Of a stretch of DNA of 64,000 nucleotides, positions 1 through 8,420 are shown one piece after another. How positions within the stretch are numbered: position 1 is the first letter of the stretch; the number at the start of each line of letters is the position of its first letter. This DNA is from Kroppenstedtia guangzhouensis (GTDB lineage: Bacteria > Bacillota > Bacilli > Thermoactinomycetales > DSM-45169). Below the pieces are notes generated by a model. It did no database searches. It saw only the letters and a list, made by a program, of their open reading frames with translations, and was not told the origin of the DNA. The position numbers and the translations under genes are program-made. The stretch spans positions 124,001-188,000 of the forward strand of contig NZ_BMEX01000001.1 of NCBI RefSeq assembly GCF_014637345.1. Direction: 5' to 3'.

Positions 1-1
1 A

Positions 2-841
2 AATGTCCTCAAAGGGGCCGATATGGTTTTTGTCACCGCGGGGATGGGCGGAGGTACAGGTACGGGAGCCGCTCCGGAAATCGCCGCAGCGGCCCGGGAA
101 CAGGGAGCGCTGACTGTCGGTGTGGTGACCCGTCCCTTCACTTTTGAAGGGAGGAAACGTTCTCTTCAGGCGGATCAGGGGATTGCTGCCCTCAAGGACA
201 AAGTGGATACCCTGATTGTGATCCCCAATGACCGGTTGTTGGAGATCGTGGATAAAAACACGCCCATGCTGGAAGCTTTCCGTGAGGCAGACAATGTACT
301 TCGCCAGGGGGTGCAAGGCATCTCCGATTTGATCGCGGTTCCCGGTCTGATCAATTTGGATTTCGCAGATGTGAAAACGATTATGACAGAACGGGGTTCC
401 GCCCTGATGGGAATCGGTATGGCCACCGGCGAGTCCAGGGCGACAGAGGCAGCCAAGAAAGCGATCTGCAGTCCTCTCTTGGAAACATCCATCGATGGAG
501 CTCGGGGCGTGTTGATGAACATCACCGGCGGTACCAACCTGAGCCTGTACGAAGTGAACGAAGCGGCTGATATTGTCGCCTCAGCTTCCGACCCGGAAGT
601 GAACATGATTTTCGGAGCGGTGATCAACGAGGATTTGAAGGATGAGATCCTGGTGACGGTGATTGCCACAGGTTTTGATCACCAGAAGGAGCCGGAACAA
701 GCCAAAGGAAAACCTCAGTTTGGACTGGATCGGGACGTCCGGCCCGCAGATAAACCGAGCCAGATCGATATCGTCAAACCCAAATCTGAAGGCGGGGGGC
801 TCGAAATCCCCACCTTCCTGCGGCACCGTCGGAAGAAGTGA
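2..841 (+). CDS. ftsZ: cell division protein FtsZ (5' truncated by window edge)
   Basis: FtsZ is the tubulin-like GTPase that polymerises into the Z ring at midcell. The frame is open from base 2 (N-V-L-K-G-A-D before the first internal Met at 23), so the gene starts outside the window. The tubulin signature [10 protein letters not shown] lies at the beginning, followed by the GTPase core and the C-terminal activation domain. A linker of about 50 residues ends in [12 protein letters not shown], the conserved tail that in Firmicutes binds FtsA, SepF and EzrA; SepF is encoded a few kilobases downstream. A terminator follows directly. Identification is certain; only the N-terminal part is missing. 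Confidence 0.98.
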   Translation, partial: NVLKGADMVFVTAGMGGGTGTGAAPEIAAAAREQGALTVGVVTRPFTFEGRKRSLQADQGIAALKDKVDTLIVIPNDRLLEIVDKNTPMLEAFREADNVLRQGVQGISDLIAVPGLINLDFADVKTIMTERGSALMGIGMATGESRATEAAKKAICSPLLETSIDGARGVLMNITGGTNLSLYEVNEAADIVASASDPEVNMIFGAVINEDLKDEILVTVIATGFDHQKEPEQAKGKPQFGLDRDVRPADKPSQIDIVKPKSEGGGLEIPTFLRHRRKK

Positions 842-887
842 ATCGATGGGTCGCCGCCCCAAAGCCCGAACAGGGCTCCTCGTACCA

Positions 888-922
888 GGATGACCTCTAT
901 GGACCCGGAGGTCATCTTTTTT
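888..922 (+). terminator. rho-independent terminator after ftsZ
   Basis: The arms GATGACCTC and GAGGTCATC form a stem followed by TTTTTT. It separates ftsZ from the sporulation genes. Confidence 0.85.
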
Positions 923-1030
923 GCGTCAAGAACTGACAAAAAAAGTCCTCCCGCGTCTGCAAGTTTAGACAGACATTGAAATCGGATTGGGATATACTGA
1001 TGACACCTTGAACGGGGGAAGGAACCAAAA

Positions 1031-1939
1031 ATGGTTGTATATGCCGATATGGTCTTCACCCTTAACCTGTGTATCGACTTTCTTCTCTTGTGGCTGACAT
1101 CTGCGATCCGTCGCCAGCAGACTTCTATCCGACGGATCTTGGCAGCTGCGCTTCTCGGTGCCTGCTATTCTGTAATCCATCTGTTTCAACCTTTGCTCCT
1201 TTCTTACACGTTTATCGGAAAGATGTTGTTTTCCGTGTTGATGCTGTGGGTGGCCATGGGATATCGCGGACCTCTCGCCTTTTTGCGCAACTTGGGAGTC
1301 TTCTACCTGATCTCCTTTGTTACCGGTGGGGGCATGTTTGCACTCCATTATTTCTTTTCCGGAGGGGTCCAAGCATCCGATGGGATGTTGCTGACCCAAT
1401 CTTACGGGTGGGGTTCTCCTGTATCCTGGGTGTTCGTCCTGGTGGCGTTTCCCTTGGTTTGGTTTTATGCCCGGTTATCCTTCGGAACGATTCAAGAACG
1501 TCACAAGGTGAACCAGTTCCTGGCCCCTGTGGCGATATGGATCCATGGACAAAAGGTGGAATGTGTCGGTCTAATCGATACCGGAAACCAGCTGCGCGAC
1601 CCGATCAGCCGGATTCCGGTCATGATGGTGGAATTGGAACCTCTGGCTCCCTTTCTGCCCCCTCCGTTGGTCTCCATGACACAGGAAAAGAATTGGGGAA
1701 GGTTGGGAACCGATTTGTCGGAAGAGTGGATGACCCGGATCCGCTTTGTTCCCTTTCGTGGAGCGGCCAGTGACGATGGCATGATGCTCGCCCTGAAACC
1801 CGACGGGGTAGAAGTGTTCCAGGAAGGAAGATGGCACGAGGTGGGGAAGGTGCTGATCGGACTGGACAGCAAGCGATTATCCACGGATGGGACGTATCAG
1901 GCAATTTTGCATCCCGCCAGTATGCCAGTTGCGGGATAA
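1031..1939 (+). CDS. spoIIGA: sporulation sigma-E processing peptidase SpoIIGA
   Basis: SpoIIGA is the membrane-embedded aspartic protease that removes the pro-sequence of sigma-E in the mother cell after a signal from the forespore. The 302-residue protein has about five hydrophobic segments in its first 150 residues, then a soluble domain with the catalytic aspartate motif [10 protein letters not shown] near residue 180. The ATG at 1031 follows a GGGGGAAGGAA ribosome site. A TATACT box at 993-998 lies 22 bp from a TTAGAC sequence; such a stretched spacing is known for the Spo0A-activated spoIIG promoter of Bacillus, so a similar promoter is plausible but not proven. The gene is followed by its substrate gene sigE, as in all Bacilli. 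Confidence 0.96.
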   Translation: MVVYADMVFTLNLCIDFLLLWLTSAIRRQQTSIRRILAAALLGACYSVIHLFQPLLLSYTFIGKMLFSVLMLWVAMGYRGPLAFLRNLGVFYLISFVTGGGMFALHYFFSGGVQASDGMLLTQSYGWGSPVSWVFVLVAFPLVWFYARLSFGTIQERHKVNQFLAPVAIWIHGQKVECVGLIDTGNQLRDPISRIPVMMVELEPLAPFLPPPLVSMTQEKNWGRLGTDLSEEWMTRIRFVPFRGAASDDGMMLALKPDGVEVFQEGRWHEVGKVLIGLDSKRLSTDGTYQAILHPASMPVAG

Positions 1940-1994
1940 AATCCCGTTGAATCTCCGGGCTTGTCTTGAAAGATTGAAGGAGGAGGTCGTCCCT

Positions 1995-2717
1995 ATGGTT
2001 CTGAAGTGGAAATTAGCGCTCCAATTACTGTGGTACCGTATCCTTATGCAGATCGGGTTGAAAGGAGAAGAGATATATTATATCGGAGGAAGTGAGGCCT
2101 TGCCTCCACCCCTGACCCGGGAAGAAGAAGAGCATCTGTTGATCCGATTGCCCAGCGGTGACGCGGCCGTTCGGGCCATGCTGATTGAACGAAATCTCCG
2201 GTTGGTCGTCTATATCGCCCGCAAGTTTGAAAATACGGGAATCAACATTGAAGATCTGGTATCCATCGGAACCATCGGTCTGATCAAAGCAGTCAATACC
2301 TTTGACCCTTCGAAGAAGATCAAGCTGGCCACATATGCCTCCCGCTGCATCGAAAACGAGATCCTGATGTTTCTGCGACGAAATAACAAAATCAGGTCAG
2401 AGGTTTCTTTTGACGAACCTCTAAATATGGACTGGGACGGCAATGAGCTGTTGCTCTCCGATGTGATGGGGACAGATAACGATACGATCTATCGCAACAT
2501 CGAAGAACAGGTGGACCGGAAGATTTTGCGCACGGCTTTGTCCCGATTGTCCGAGAGGGAGCGAAAGATTATGGAGCTCCGGTTTGGCCTCAATGGTGGA
2601 GAAGAGAAGACTCAAAAAGACGTGGCGGACCTTTTAGGGATCTCCCAATCATATATCTCCCGTCTGGAGAAGCGTATTATTAAGCGGCTTCGCAAGGAAT
2701 TTAACAAGATGGTGTAG
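1995..2717 (+). CDS. sigE: RNA polymerase sporulation sigma factor sigma-E (pro-form)
   Basis: Sigma-E directs early mother-cell transcription. The 240-residue protein begins with an amphipathic pro-sequence of roughly 27 residues that ends before [12 protein letters not shown], the region cleaved by SpoIIGA in Bacillus. Region 2 ([20 protein letters not shown]) and region 4 with a helix-turn-helix ([19 protein letters not shown]) are intact. I chose ATG 1995 over in-frame upstream codons because GGAGGAGG stands just before it and the length then matches the Bacillus protein. It lies 55 bp after spoIIGA and is probably co-transcribed with it. Confidence 0.97.
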   Translation: MVLKWKLALQLLWYRILMQIGLKGEEIYYIGGSEALPPPLTREEEEHLLIRLPSGDAAVRAMLIERNLRLVVYIARKFENTGINIEDLVSIGTIGLIKAVNTFDPSKKIKLATYASRCIENEILMFLRRNNKIRSEVSFDEPLNMDWDGNELLLSDVMGTDNDTIYRNIEEQVDRKILRTALSRLSERERKIMELRFGLNGGEEKTQKDVADLLGISQSYISRLEKRIIKRLRKEFNKMV

Positions 2718-2736
2718 CTTGTGGCGCAATGCTCTT

Positions 2737-2766
2737 GTAAGGAGGGGAAAACCCTCCTTTTTTGAT
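2737..2766 (+). terminator. rho-independent terminator after sigE
   Basis: AAGGAGGG, a GAAA loop, then CCCTCCTT followed by a T run. It ends the spoIIGA-sigE unit before sigG. Confidence 0.85.
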
Positions 2767-2890
2767 GCGAAAGGGAGCCTCATGCAACCGCGCTTATAAC
2801 GAGTCGGGGGCCGGATTCATATATGGGACATTATAATTTTTCCTCCTCAGGAGATACTTAACAGTAATTGTTTCCGTAGGAGGGGAATCC

Positions 2891-3670
2891 ATGGCGCGAA
2901 ACAAAGTGGAAATATGCGGAGTTGATACTTCGAAATTGCCTGTTCTAAAGAACGAAGAGATGCGCGCCCTTTTTCGTTCCCTGCAGGAGGAGGGAGACCG
3001 CTCAGCTCGGGAGAAACTGGTCAACGGCAACCTCCGGCTGGTCCTGAGTGTGATTCAGCGCTTCAATAACCGTGGGGAAAATGTGGACGACCTGTTTCAG
3101 GTGGGTTGCATCGGTTTGATGAAAGCGATTGACAACTTCGACCTGAGCCAAAACGTCAAGTTTTCCACTTATGCGGTCCCGATGATCATCGGGGAGATCC
3201 GTCGTTATCTTCGGGACAATAACCCGATCCGTGTTTCAAGGTCTCTGAGGGATGTAGCCTACAAAGCGCTTCAAGTGAGAGACTCGTTGACCTATCGCCA
3301 TTCCCGGGAACCGACGATCCAGGAAATCTCCGAAGAGCTGAATGTATCCAAGGAAGAAGTGGTATTCGCTCTGGATGCCATTCAGGACCCGGTTTCCCTT
3401 TTCGAACCCATCTACCAGGATGGAGGCGATCCCATCTATGTGATGGACCAACTTGCAGATGATGGGAACAAGGACCTGCACTGGGTTGAAGAAATTGCTC
3501 TCCGGGAAGCGATGGGTCGATTGAACGATAGGGAGAAAATGATTTTATCCATGCGTTTCTTTGAAGGGAAGACACAGATGGAGGTGGCGGAAGAGATCGG
3601 CATCTCCCAGGCCCAAGTCTCCCGTCTGGAAAAGGCAGCGATTCAACAGATGAATAAATATATTCTCTGA
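2891..3670 (+). CDS. sigG: RNA polymerase sporulation sigma factor sigma-G
   Basis: Sigma-G is the late forespore sigma factor that drives SASP and germination genes; an alpha/beta SASP gene lies at 15.9 kb of this window. The 259-residue protein has the characteristic N-terminus MARNKVEICGVDTSKLPVLK, region 2 (ENVDDLFQVGCIGLMKAIDN), region 3 and a region-4 helix-turn-helix (EEIGISQAQVSRLEKAA). The ATG has a strong TAGGAGGGG ribosome site. The 173 bp upstream start with the sigE terminator and contain an AT-rich TTATAATTTT stretch that may belong to its own promoter; in Bacillus sigG is read by sigma-F. Confidence 0.97.
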   Translation: MARNKVEICGVDTSKLPVLKNEEMRALFRSLQEEGDRSAREKLVNGNLRLVLSVIQRFNNRGENVDDLFQVGCIGLMKAIDNFDLSQNVKFSTYAVPMIIGEIRRYLRDNNPIRVSRSLRDVAYKALQVRDSLTYRHSREPTIQEISEELNVSKEEVVFALDAIQDPVSLFEPIYQDGGDPIYVMDQLADDGNKDLHWVEEIALREAMGRLNDREKMILSMRFFEGKTQMEVAEEIGISQAQVSRLEKAAIQQMNKYIL

Positions 3671-3695
3671 CCGCACGGGAGTGCGGTTTTCTTTT
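3671..3695 (+). terminator. rho-independent terminator after sigG
   Basis: CCGCAC-GGGA-GTGCGG followed by TTTTCTTTT directly after the sigG stop. Confidence 0.85.
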
Positions 3696-3699
3696 GAAT

Positions 3700-3838
3700 C
3701 GGCCTGAAAAAACTGTGCTCACAGAGAGGGTTGGGTTTTACATGGAGTGATTTTGGCAGTTCGGAACAACGAAAAGGTCATGTGAAACCCAATCCCGACC
3801 ACTTGGCTAGCACTCATTCACATGGCTTCCAGGGTATA
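3700..3838 (+). repeat. dispersed hairpin element, copy 1
   Basis: A member of a repeat family found in several intergenic spaces of this window. Left arm GGGTTGGGTTTTACATG (3728-3744) pairs with CATGTGAAACCCAATCCC (3779-3796), with one G-U pair and one bulge. The loop contains GGAGTGATTTTGGCAGTTC and ACAACGAAAAGG. The tail CCGAC..CACT..GCTTCCAGGGT is shared with the other copies. The strand is set by the orientation shared with the copies at 17.4, 29.9 and 46.8 kb. No protein is encoded. It could be a structured RNA or a small non-autonomous mobile element. Confidence 0.8.
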
Positions 3839-3854
3839 TCCCGATCCTGTCTCA

Positions 3855-3860
3855 TATAAT
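3855..3860 (+). promoter_or_regulatory. likely -10 box for the ylmC-ylmH cluster
   Basis: A perfect TATAAT 36 bp before the ylmC start. No good -35 hexamer lies at the normal distance, so the assignment is tentative. Confidence 0.4.
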
Positions 3861-3896
3861 GGAAAGTAAACGACTCAAACGACAGGGTGGGGGGTC

Positions 3897-4199
3897 ATGA
3901 TCAAGATATCCGAACTGCAGGCAAAAGATGTGGTCAATGTCAGCGACGGGCGGAAACTGGGACAGATCTACGATCTGGAGATCGACCTCAGGCTGGGAAA
4001 GGTGAAGTCCCTCATCATTCCCGGGGAATCCCGTCTGTTCGGCCTGTTCACCGGCGGGAAAGAATGGGTGATTCCCTGGAGTCAGATTGTACGGATCGGA
4101 ACAGACGTGATCTTGGTCCGTTTGGAACCCCGGCGGAGTTATGAAGAAGTGCCTGAGCCCCGCCCTCTTCTGTCCACCAACCTGGATTCTGAAAACTGA
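3897..4199 (+). CDS. ylmC: YlmC/YmxH family PRC-barrel sporulation protein
   Basis: A 100-residue protein that is almost entirely one PRC-barrel domain: MIKISELQAKDVVNV, SDGRKLGQIYDLEIDLRLGK and the hydrophobic VIPWSQIVRIGTDVILV strand. The family is conserved next to sigG in endospore formers and is called YlmC/YmxH; its molecular role is not established. ATG 3897 follows a GGTGGGGGG ribosome site. It opens the ylm cluster, which continues with pgeF 64 bp downstream. Confidence 0.9.
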   Translation: MIKISELQAKDVVNVSDGRKLGQIYDLEIDLRLGKVKSLIIPGESRLFGLFTGGKEWVIPWSQIVRIGTDVILVRLEPRRSYEEVPEPRPLLSTNLDSEN

Positions 4200-4263
4200 C
4201 GTCTTGACCAACTGCTTTGTCTCCTTCCGGGGCTGTGGTAATATGGGGGGGGAGGGGAGCCAG

Positions 4264-5088
4264 ATGGAACCTTTTCAGCTGCAAAGGGAGATGGGTGTGC
4301 CATATTTTGTTCTCGTTCCATGGAAAAGGGATTTTCCGGAGGTTTTGGCAGGAATGAGCGCAAGGGATGGAGAATCCATTGAAGACCCGGACCGCACCAA
4401 TTATGCATTACACACTGGCGCCCCGGCAGAACGTGTAATCCAAAACCGGAGACGGCTTTTAACACAATTGGCTGTCCCATTCTCCGCATGGACTTGCGGG
4501 GATCAGGTGCACGGGGTGAACATCCGGGAAGTGACCGCCGACGAATGTGGAAGGGGCGGGAAGAGCATGGAAACCGCCATCTCCGGAACCGATGGGTTAT
4601 TCACCAGGGAGCGGGGCATCCTCTTGACCTCTTTTTACGCGGATTGTGTCCCATTGCTGTTTTACAGCCCCGACGCGGGGATCGCCGGGGTGGCCCACGC
4701 CGGATGGCGAGGAACCGTGGGCGGGATCGGCCCGCGGATGGTCCGTGAACTGGTTCGCTGCGGAGCGGCGAGGGAGAACATCCGGGCGGCCATCGCACCA
4801 TCGATCGGCGGCTGTTGCTATGAGGTGGACGAACATGTGGCGACACCTGTTGCAAAACTGTTGCCCGATGCCGGTCCAGAAATCTTGAATCCGACTGAAG
4901 AAGGTAAATGGAAGTTGGATCTCAAGGAGGCGAATCGCCGTCTGTTGCTGAAGGAAGGTTTGAAAGAGCACCGGGTCCTGGTTACGGGCTGGTGCACCAG
5001 CTGCCATCCGGAACTCTTCCATTCCCATCGCCGGGACAAGGGCCAAACCGGGCGAATGGTTTCTTTTATTGGAATGGGGAAAGGATGA
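4264..5088 (+). CDS. pgeF: peptidoglycan editing factor PgeF / YlmD (laccase-domain purine nucleoside enzyme)
   Basis: A DUF152/YfiH-family protein of 274 residues. Members were long called multicopper polyphenol oxidases; work on homologues supports zinc-dependent purine nucleoside activity and a role in peptidoglycan precursor fidelity. Conserved metal-site motifs are present in order: CGDQVHG, YADCVPLL, VAHAGWRGTVGGI, IAPSIGGCCYEV and TSCHPELFHSHRRDKGQTGR. I chose ATG 4264 because a very G-rich ribosome site precedes it and the upstream extension has no family counterpart. It sits between ylmC and ylmE, as in Bacillus, with a 6-bp gap to the next gene. Confidence 0.93.
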   Translation: MEPFQLQREMGVPYFVLVPWKRDFPEVLAGMSARDGESIEDPDRTNYALHTGAPAERVIQNRRRLLTQLAVPFSAWTCGDQVHGVNIREVTADECGRGGKSMETAISGTDGLFTRERGILLTSFYADCVPLLFYSPDAGIAGVAHAGWRGTVGGIGPRMVRELVRCGAARENIRAAIAPSIGGCCYEVDEHVATPVAKLLPDAGPEILNPTEEGKWKLDLKEANRRLLLKEGLKEHRVLVTGWCTSCHPELFHSHRRDKGQTGRMVSFIGMGKG

Positions 5089-5094
5089 CGAAGC

Positions 5095-5793
5095 ATGGAT
5101 GAGATCAAAGAGCAGTTGGATCAAGTGCAGAAAAATATCCTCAAAGCATGTGGACGTGCCGGACGAAGTCCGGAAGAGGTGAATGTGATTGCCGTCACCA
5201 AGTATGTCGACGTGGAGACCACCCGCCGGGTGTTGGATGCCGGTCTGACCGACATCGGGGAAAGTCGTGCCCAGGAAGCTATCCCCAAATGGGAAAGGTT
5301 GGGAGATCGGGGCGTCTGGCATTTTATCGGCCATCTCCAGCGCAACAAGGTGAAAGCGGTGGTGGGGCGCTTTACATATGTTCACTCCTTGGATCGTTAT
5401 TCTCTCGCTCGGGAATTGAACAAGCGTTCGGAAGCGTTGGAGCAGCCGACGCGCTGTTTTATCCAAGTGAATGTGGCGGGAGAAGAGTCCAAGCACGGGT
5501 TGAAGCCGGAAGAAGTGATCGATTTTGTCCGTGAAGCGGCGGAGCTTCCCTGGCTCCGGTTGGTGGGATTGATGACGATGGCTCCGTTTACGGAAGATCC
5601 GGAGGAAGTGCGTCCCGTTTTTCGACAATTAAGGGGCCTTCAGCAAGAGATCAGGAAGCTCGGGGATTCCCGCCTGGAGCTTCCCCACCTTTCCATGGGG
5701 ATGTCTCGGGATTATATGGTGGCCGTCGAGGAAGGTGCAACCTTTGTCCGCCTGGGTTCCGTTTTAGTGGGTGGACCTCCCGGGCGACGGTGA
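5095..5793 (+). CDS. ylmE: YggS/YlmE family pyridoxal phosphate homeostasis protein
   Basis: A 232-residue PLP-binding TIM-barrel protein of the YggS/PROSC family, thought to buffer cellular PLP rather than catalyse a known reaction. The PLP lysine lies in VIAVTKYVD (about residue 37). Other family motifs are IGESRAQEA, WHFIGHLQRNKVK, VNVAGEESKHGL, GLMTMAPF and LSMGMSRDYMVAVEEGATFV. It begins 6 bp after pgeF behind GGAAAGGATGACG and its stop overlaps the upstream region of sepF, so the ylm genes form one operon. Confidence 0.94.
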   Translation: MDEIKEQLDQVQKNILKACGRAGRSPEEVNVIAVTKYVDVETTRRVLDAGLTDIGESRAQEAIPKWERLGDRGVWHFIGHLQRNKVKAVVGRFTYVHSLDRYSLARELNKRSEALEQPTRCFIQVNVAGEESKHGLKPEEVIDFVREAAELPWLRLVGLMTMAPFTEDPEEVRPVFRQLRGLQQEIRKLGDSRLELPHLSMGMSRDYMVAVEEGATFVRLGSVLVGGPPGRR

Positions 5794-5807
5794 GGAGGCG
5801 GTTTCCG

Positions 5808-6230
5808 TTGAATTTCATGGAGCGTGTAATGATGTTCTTTGGAATCAACGAAGAAGAGAGACAAGGCCGATTTGCCGCAGACTCCGACGAAGAGCAACCG
5901 TCGGGCGTCCGGGGCCGGGGAAATGTGGTCTCTTTGCATTCCGCACAAAAACAAGTGCGGGTAATGCTGGCCGAACCACGCTCTTTTGATGAAGTGCAGA
6001 GTATCGCCGATTATCTGAAAAACAATCGCACAACAGTGGTCAGCCTTCAACGTCTTCCGAAGGACGAGGCCTTTCGGGTGATTGATTTTTTAAGCGGAAC
6101 AGTTTACGCTTTAAACGGGAACATCAGCAAACTGAGTCCGGAAACCATCATCGTAAGCCCATCCAATGTGGATATCCAGGGATCCATCAGCGAACTGATT
6201 CCCGATGACGCCAATGACTTATTGAGGTGA
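5808..6230 (+). CDS. sepF: cell division protein SepF
   Basis: SepF bundles FtsZ filaments and anchors the Z ring to the membrane through an amphipathic N-terminal helix. Here the N-terminus (LNFMERVMMFFGINEEE) can form that helix, followed by a short acidic linker and the conserved DUF552 domain (VRVMLAEPRSFDEVQSIADY, KNNRTTVVSLQRL, RVIDFLSGTVYALNGNI). I placed the start at TTG 5808, 9 nt after GAGGAGG; GTG 5790 and ATG 5817 are in the same frame and also possible. FtsZ with its SepF-binding tail is encoded at the left edge. Confidence 0.93.
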   Translation: MNFMERVMMFFGINEEERQGRFAADSDEEQPSGVRGRGNVVSLHSAQKQVRVMLAEPRSFDEVQSIADYLKNNRTTVVSLQRLPKDEAFRVIDFLSGTVYALNGNISKLSPETIIVSPSNVDIQGSISELIPDDANDLLR

Positions 6231-6234
6231 CCTC

Positions 6235-6501
6235 ATGATCTTCCAAATCGTTAACACATTGTTCACCATATATCAATTTATGATCTTCGGTTATATCCTT
6301 CTTTCCTGGTTCCCCAATGGGAGGGAATCACCCATCGCTCTCTTTCTCGGCAGGCTGGTGGAACCCTATCTGTCCATATTTCGCAGCTTTATCCCGCCCC
6401 TGGGCATGATCGATATCTCTCCAATCGTCGCTTTAATTGCGTTGAGATTTGTTGAGCAAGGCGTCTATTTTATCCTGCAGCTGATCTTGGGTGCTTTTTA
6501 A
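6235..6501 (+). CDS. ylmG: YggT/YlmG family membrane protein
   Basis: An 88-residue protein with two hydrophobic segments separated by a polar loop. The family signatures YQFMIFGYILLSWFPNG and VEPYLSIFRSFIPPLGMIDI are intact. YggT/YlmG proteins are linked to membrane or division processes in bacteria and plastids, without a defined biochemical role. It starts 4 bp after the sepF stop and its stop codon shares a base with the start of ylmH (TAATG), so translation of the two is coupled. Confidence 0.92.
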   Translation: MIFQIVNTLFTIYQFMIFGYILLSWFPNGRESPIALFLGRLVEPYLSIFRSFIPPLGMIDISPIVALIALRFVEQGVYFILQLILGAF

Positions 6502-7280
6502 TGGTTCATAAGGAAGATTTGTTCCGTCATTTTCGGTCGGACGAGCGCCCTTTTGCGGAGCGGGTGCTGGATTGGATGGATCAGGTGGAAAGACGGTCCC
6601 GCCCTGTTTTGACCCCTTTTCTCAATCCGAGGGAACAAACCATCACCGATACGCTGGTGAAAAGGGCCCCTGAACTCGGCGTCGCCTTTGACGGGGGCTT
6701 TTTCGATGCAGAGCGAAAGCGGGCGCGCATTTTTCCACCTTGGCAAGAAGATGGGGACAACGGTTTGGCTTTTTTGGAGCTGAAATCGGTGGATCGTTCC
6801 AGCCCGTTGAAACACCCGGATGTGCTGGGTTCACTGCTGGGCTTGGGAGTGAAACGGGAAGTGCTCGGGGATCTTCTGCCCCGGAAATCTCACTGTCAGG
6901 TGATCATTGCCGGGGAAATTTCGGACTTTATCCGGATGCAACTGAATCGGGTCGGAAGAATTCCAGTTCGGCTGATGGAAATCAAACGGGAAGAGATCCG
7001 ACCGCCGCGACAAGAGACGGAGATGGTGACGGTATCCGTCGCCTCTCTCCGGGTGGACGCGCTGGCGGCGGAGGCTTTCCGTCTGTCCAGATCGAAAACG
7101 AATCTTTTGATCAAGAACGGAAGATGCCATATCAATTGGAAATCGGCAGAAAACCCTGCGGAAACGGTCTGTGAAGGGGATGTGATCTCCTTGCGCGGAC
7201 AGGGCCGGGTTCGTGTCGGGGAGATTTTGGGTGAGACGAGAAAAGGTCGCCGCCGGATTCAGCTCATCCGTTTCCTATGA
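6501..7280 (+). CDS. ylmH: S4-domain RNA-binding protein YlmH
   Basis: A 259-residue protein with an N-terminal YlmH domain and a C-terminal S4 RNA-binding domain (about residues 180-240: SLRVDALAAEAFRLSRSKTN, LLIKNGRCHINWKSAENPAE, GDVISLRGQGRVRV). In Bacillus YlmH binds large ribosomal subunits and helps rescue stalled nascent-chain complexes, acting in the same process as RqcH, which is encoded at 33.8-35.5 kb here. The start overlaps the ylmG stop. It is the last gene of the ylm run; divIVA has its own promoter. Confidence 0.93.
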   Translation: MVHKEDLFRHFRSDERPFAERVLDWMDQVERRSRPVLTPFLNPREQTITDTLVKRAPELGVAFDGGFFDAERKRARIFPPWQEDGDNGLAFLELKSVDRSSPLKHPDVLGSLLGLGVKREVLGDLLPRKSHCQVIIAGEISDFIRMQLNRVGRIPVRLMEIKREEIRPPRQETEMVTVSVASLRVDALAAEAFRLSRSKTNLLIKNGRCHINWKSAENPAETVCEGDVISLRGQGRVRVGEILGETRKGRRRIQLIRFL

Positions 7281-7340
7281 CAGAAAAGAGAGAGCACTTG
7301 TCCGGAAAGTCAATGAACTGGGATAAGTTGGTGTAGCCAA

Positions 7341-7370
7341 TTGGAAGGAATTCTGCTAACATTGTAGAAT
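7341..7370 (+). promoter_or_regulatory. sigma-A-type promoter of divIVA
   Basis: TTGGAA (7341-7346) and TAGAAT (7365-7370) are separated by 18 bp, with the divIVA ribosome site 25 bp further on. Confidence 0.5.
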
Positions 7371-7407
7371 AGAAAATGGCGAGGCCAATTCCTGAGGAGG
7401 TGTCAGC

Positions 7408-8262
7408 ATGCCGCTTAGTCCTTTGGATATACACAATAAAGAGTTTAAACGCTCCTTTCGCGGCTATGACGTAGACGAAGTCAACGACTTCCTCGATCAG
7501 ATTATCAAGGATTTCGAGTTTCTCATCCGTGAGAAACAGCAGTTGGAACAACAGGTGGAGGAATTGCAACAAGAGTTGGAACAGGTGATGGATGAGCAAT
7601 TGTCTGCTACCGCCCAACACACGCCCCCACCGGCACCACCACAACCTCAACCGCCGCAACCCCGCTATCCGCAACATGCGGAACCGCCGGCACCGATTCA
7701 ACAACAGCCTTCGGCCACTTCGCTCTCTTCTATGGAGCAGAGCATCCACAAGTCGATCCGCGTGGCTCAGGAAGTGGCTGAAGAGGTGCGCCTGAACGCC
7801 AAGAAAGAAGCGGAACTCATCGTTCAAGAAGCGGAGAAAAACGCGGATCGGATCATCAACGAAGCCTTGCAGAAAGCCCGGGATGTCCATACCGAATTGA
7901 TGGATCTCAAACAAAAGGCGACGGTGTACCGGGCCCGCTTCCGCACGTTGGTGCAATCTCATCTTGATATTCTTGACAATACCGACTGGGAGTCTCTCGA
8001 GGAACTTGAAGAAGGTCTGGAAGAGGCGGGCAAGCAGCTGGACCAATATGCGGAAGACCGGAACGATAACATGATATTACAACAGCCTGGAGATGATTAC
8101 AGACAAACCCAGGATTACAGTCAGGATTCCTTTGTCTCCCACTCTCCCTTGGAGGATACGAACCCTCCCTACGACCAGAGAGCATATATGGGAGAAGAAG
8201 AGGAGCCCCATCGCGATTTGCGTCGAACATCCCGAAAAATGAAACGGAAAGCGATGTTCTGA
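7408..8262 (+). CDS. divIVA: cell division initiation / polar scaffold protein DivIVA
   Basis: DivIVA assembles at curved membrane near septa and poles and recruits division, growth and sporulation partners. The 284-residue protein has the membrane-binding head (PLSPLDIHNKEF, RSFRGYDVDEVNDFLDQI), a first coiled coil to about residue 68, a Pro/Gln-rich linker at about residues 70-105, and a second coiled coil (about 108-200) with VRLNAKKEAELIVQEAEKNA. An acidic, low-complexity tail ends in a basic RRTSRKMKRKAMF. It is much longer than the Bacillus protein (about 164 residues) because of the linker and tail. It lies in its usual place before ileS. Confidence 0.95.
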   Translation: MPLSPLDIHNKEFKRSFRGYDVDEVNDFLDQIIKDFEFLIREKQQLEQQVEELQQELEQVMDEQLSATAQHTPPPAPPQPQPPQPRYPQHAEPPAPIQQQPSATSLSSMEQSIHKSIRVAQEVAEEVRLNAKKEAELIVQEAEKNADRIINEALQKARDVHTELMDLKQKATVYRARFRTLVQSHLDILDNTDWESLEELEEGLEEAGKQLDQYAEDRNDNMILQQPGDDYRQTQDYSQDSFVSHSPLEDTNPPYDQRAYMGEEEEPHRDLRRTSRKMKRKAMF

Positions 8263-8271
8263 TTTCCTGCC

Positions 8272-8300
8272 TTGACATTTTCAGTTATATTCGGTATTAT
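8272..8300 (+). promoter_or_regulatory. sigma-A promoter of ileS
   Basis: A perfect TTGACA (8272-8277), 17-bp spacer and TATTAT (8295-8300), immediately after divIVA. Transcription would start near 8307 and run through the T-box leader. Confidence 0.85.
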
Positions 8301-8420
8301 GATCCAGATTCAAGGGTGAATTTCGCCAAACTGTGGCGCATTGAAGACAGGGTGGGGCGAGATCACCCGGCCCTGAAAAACTATGGCAAACCCTGTGTAT
8401 GCGGCACGGGGTTTCGCTGT

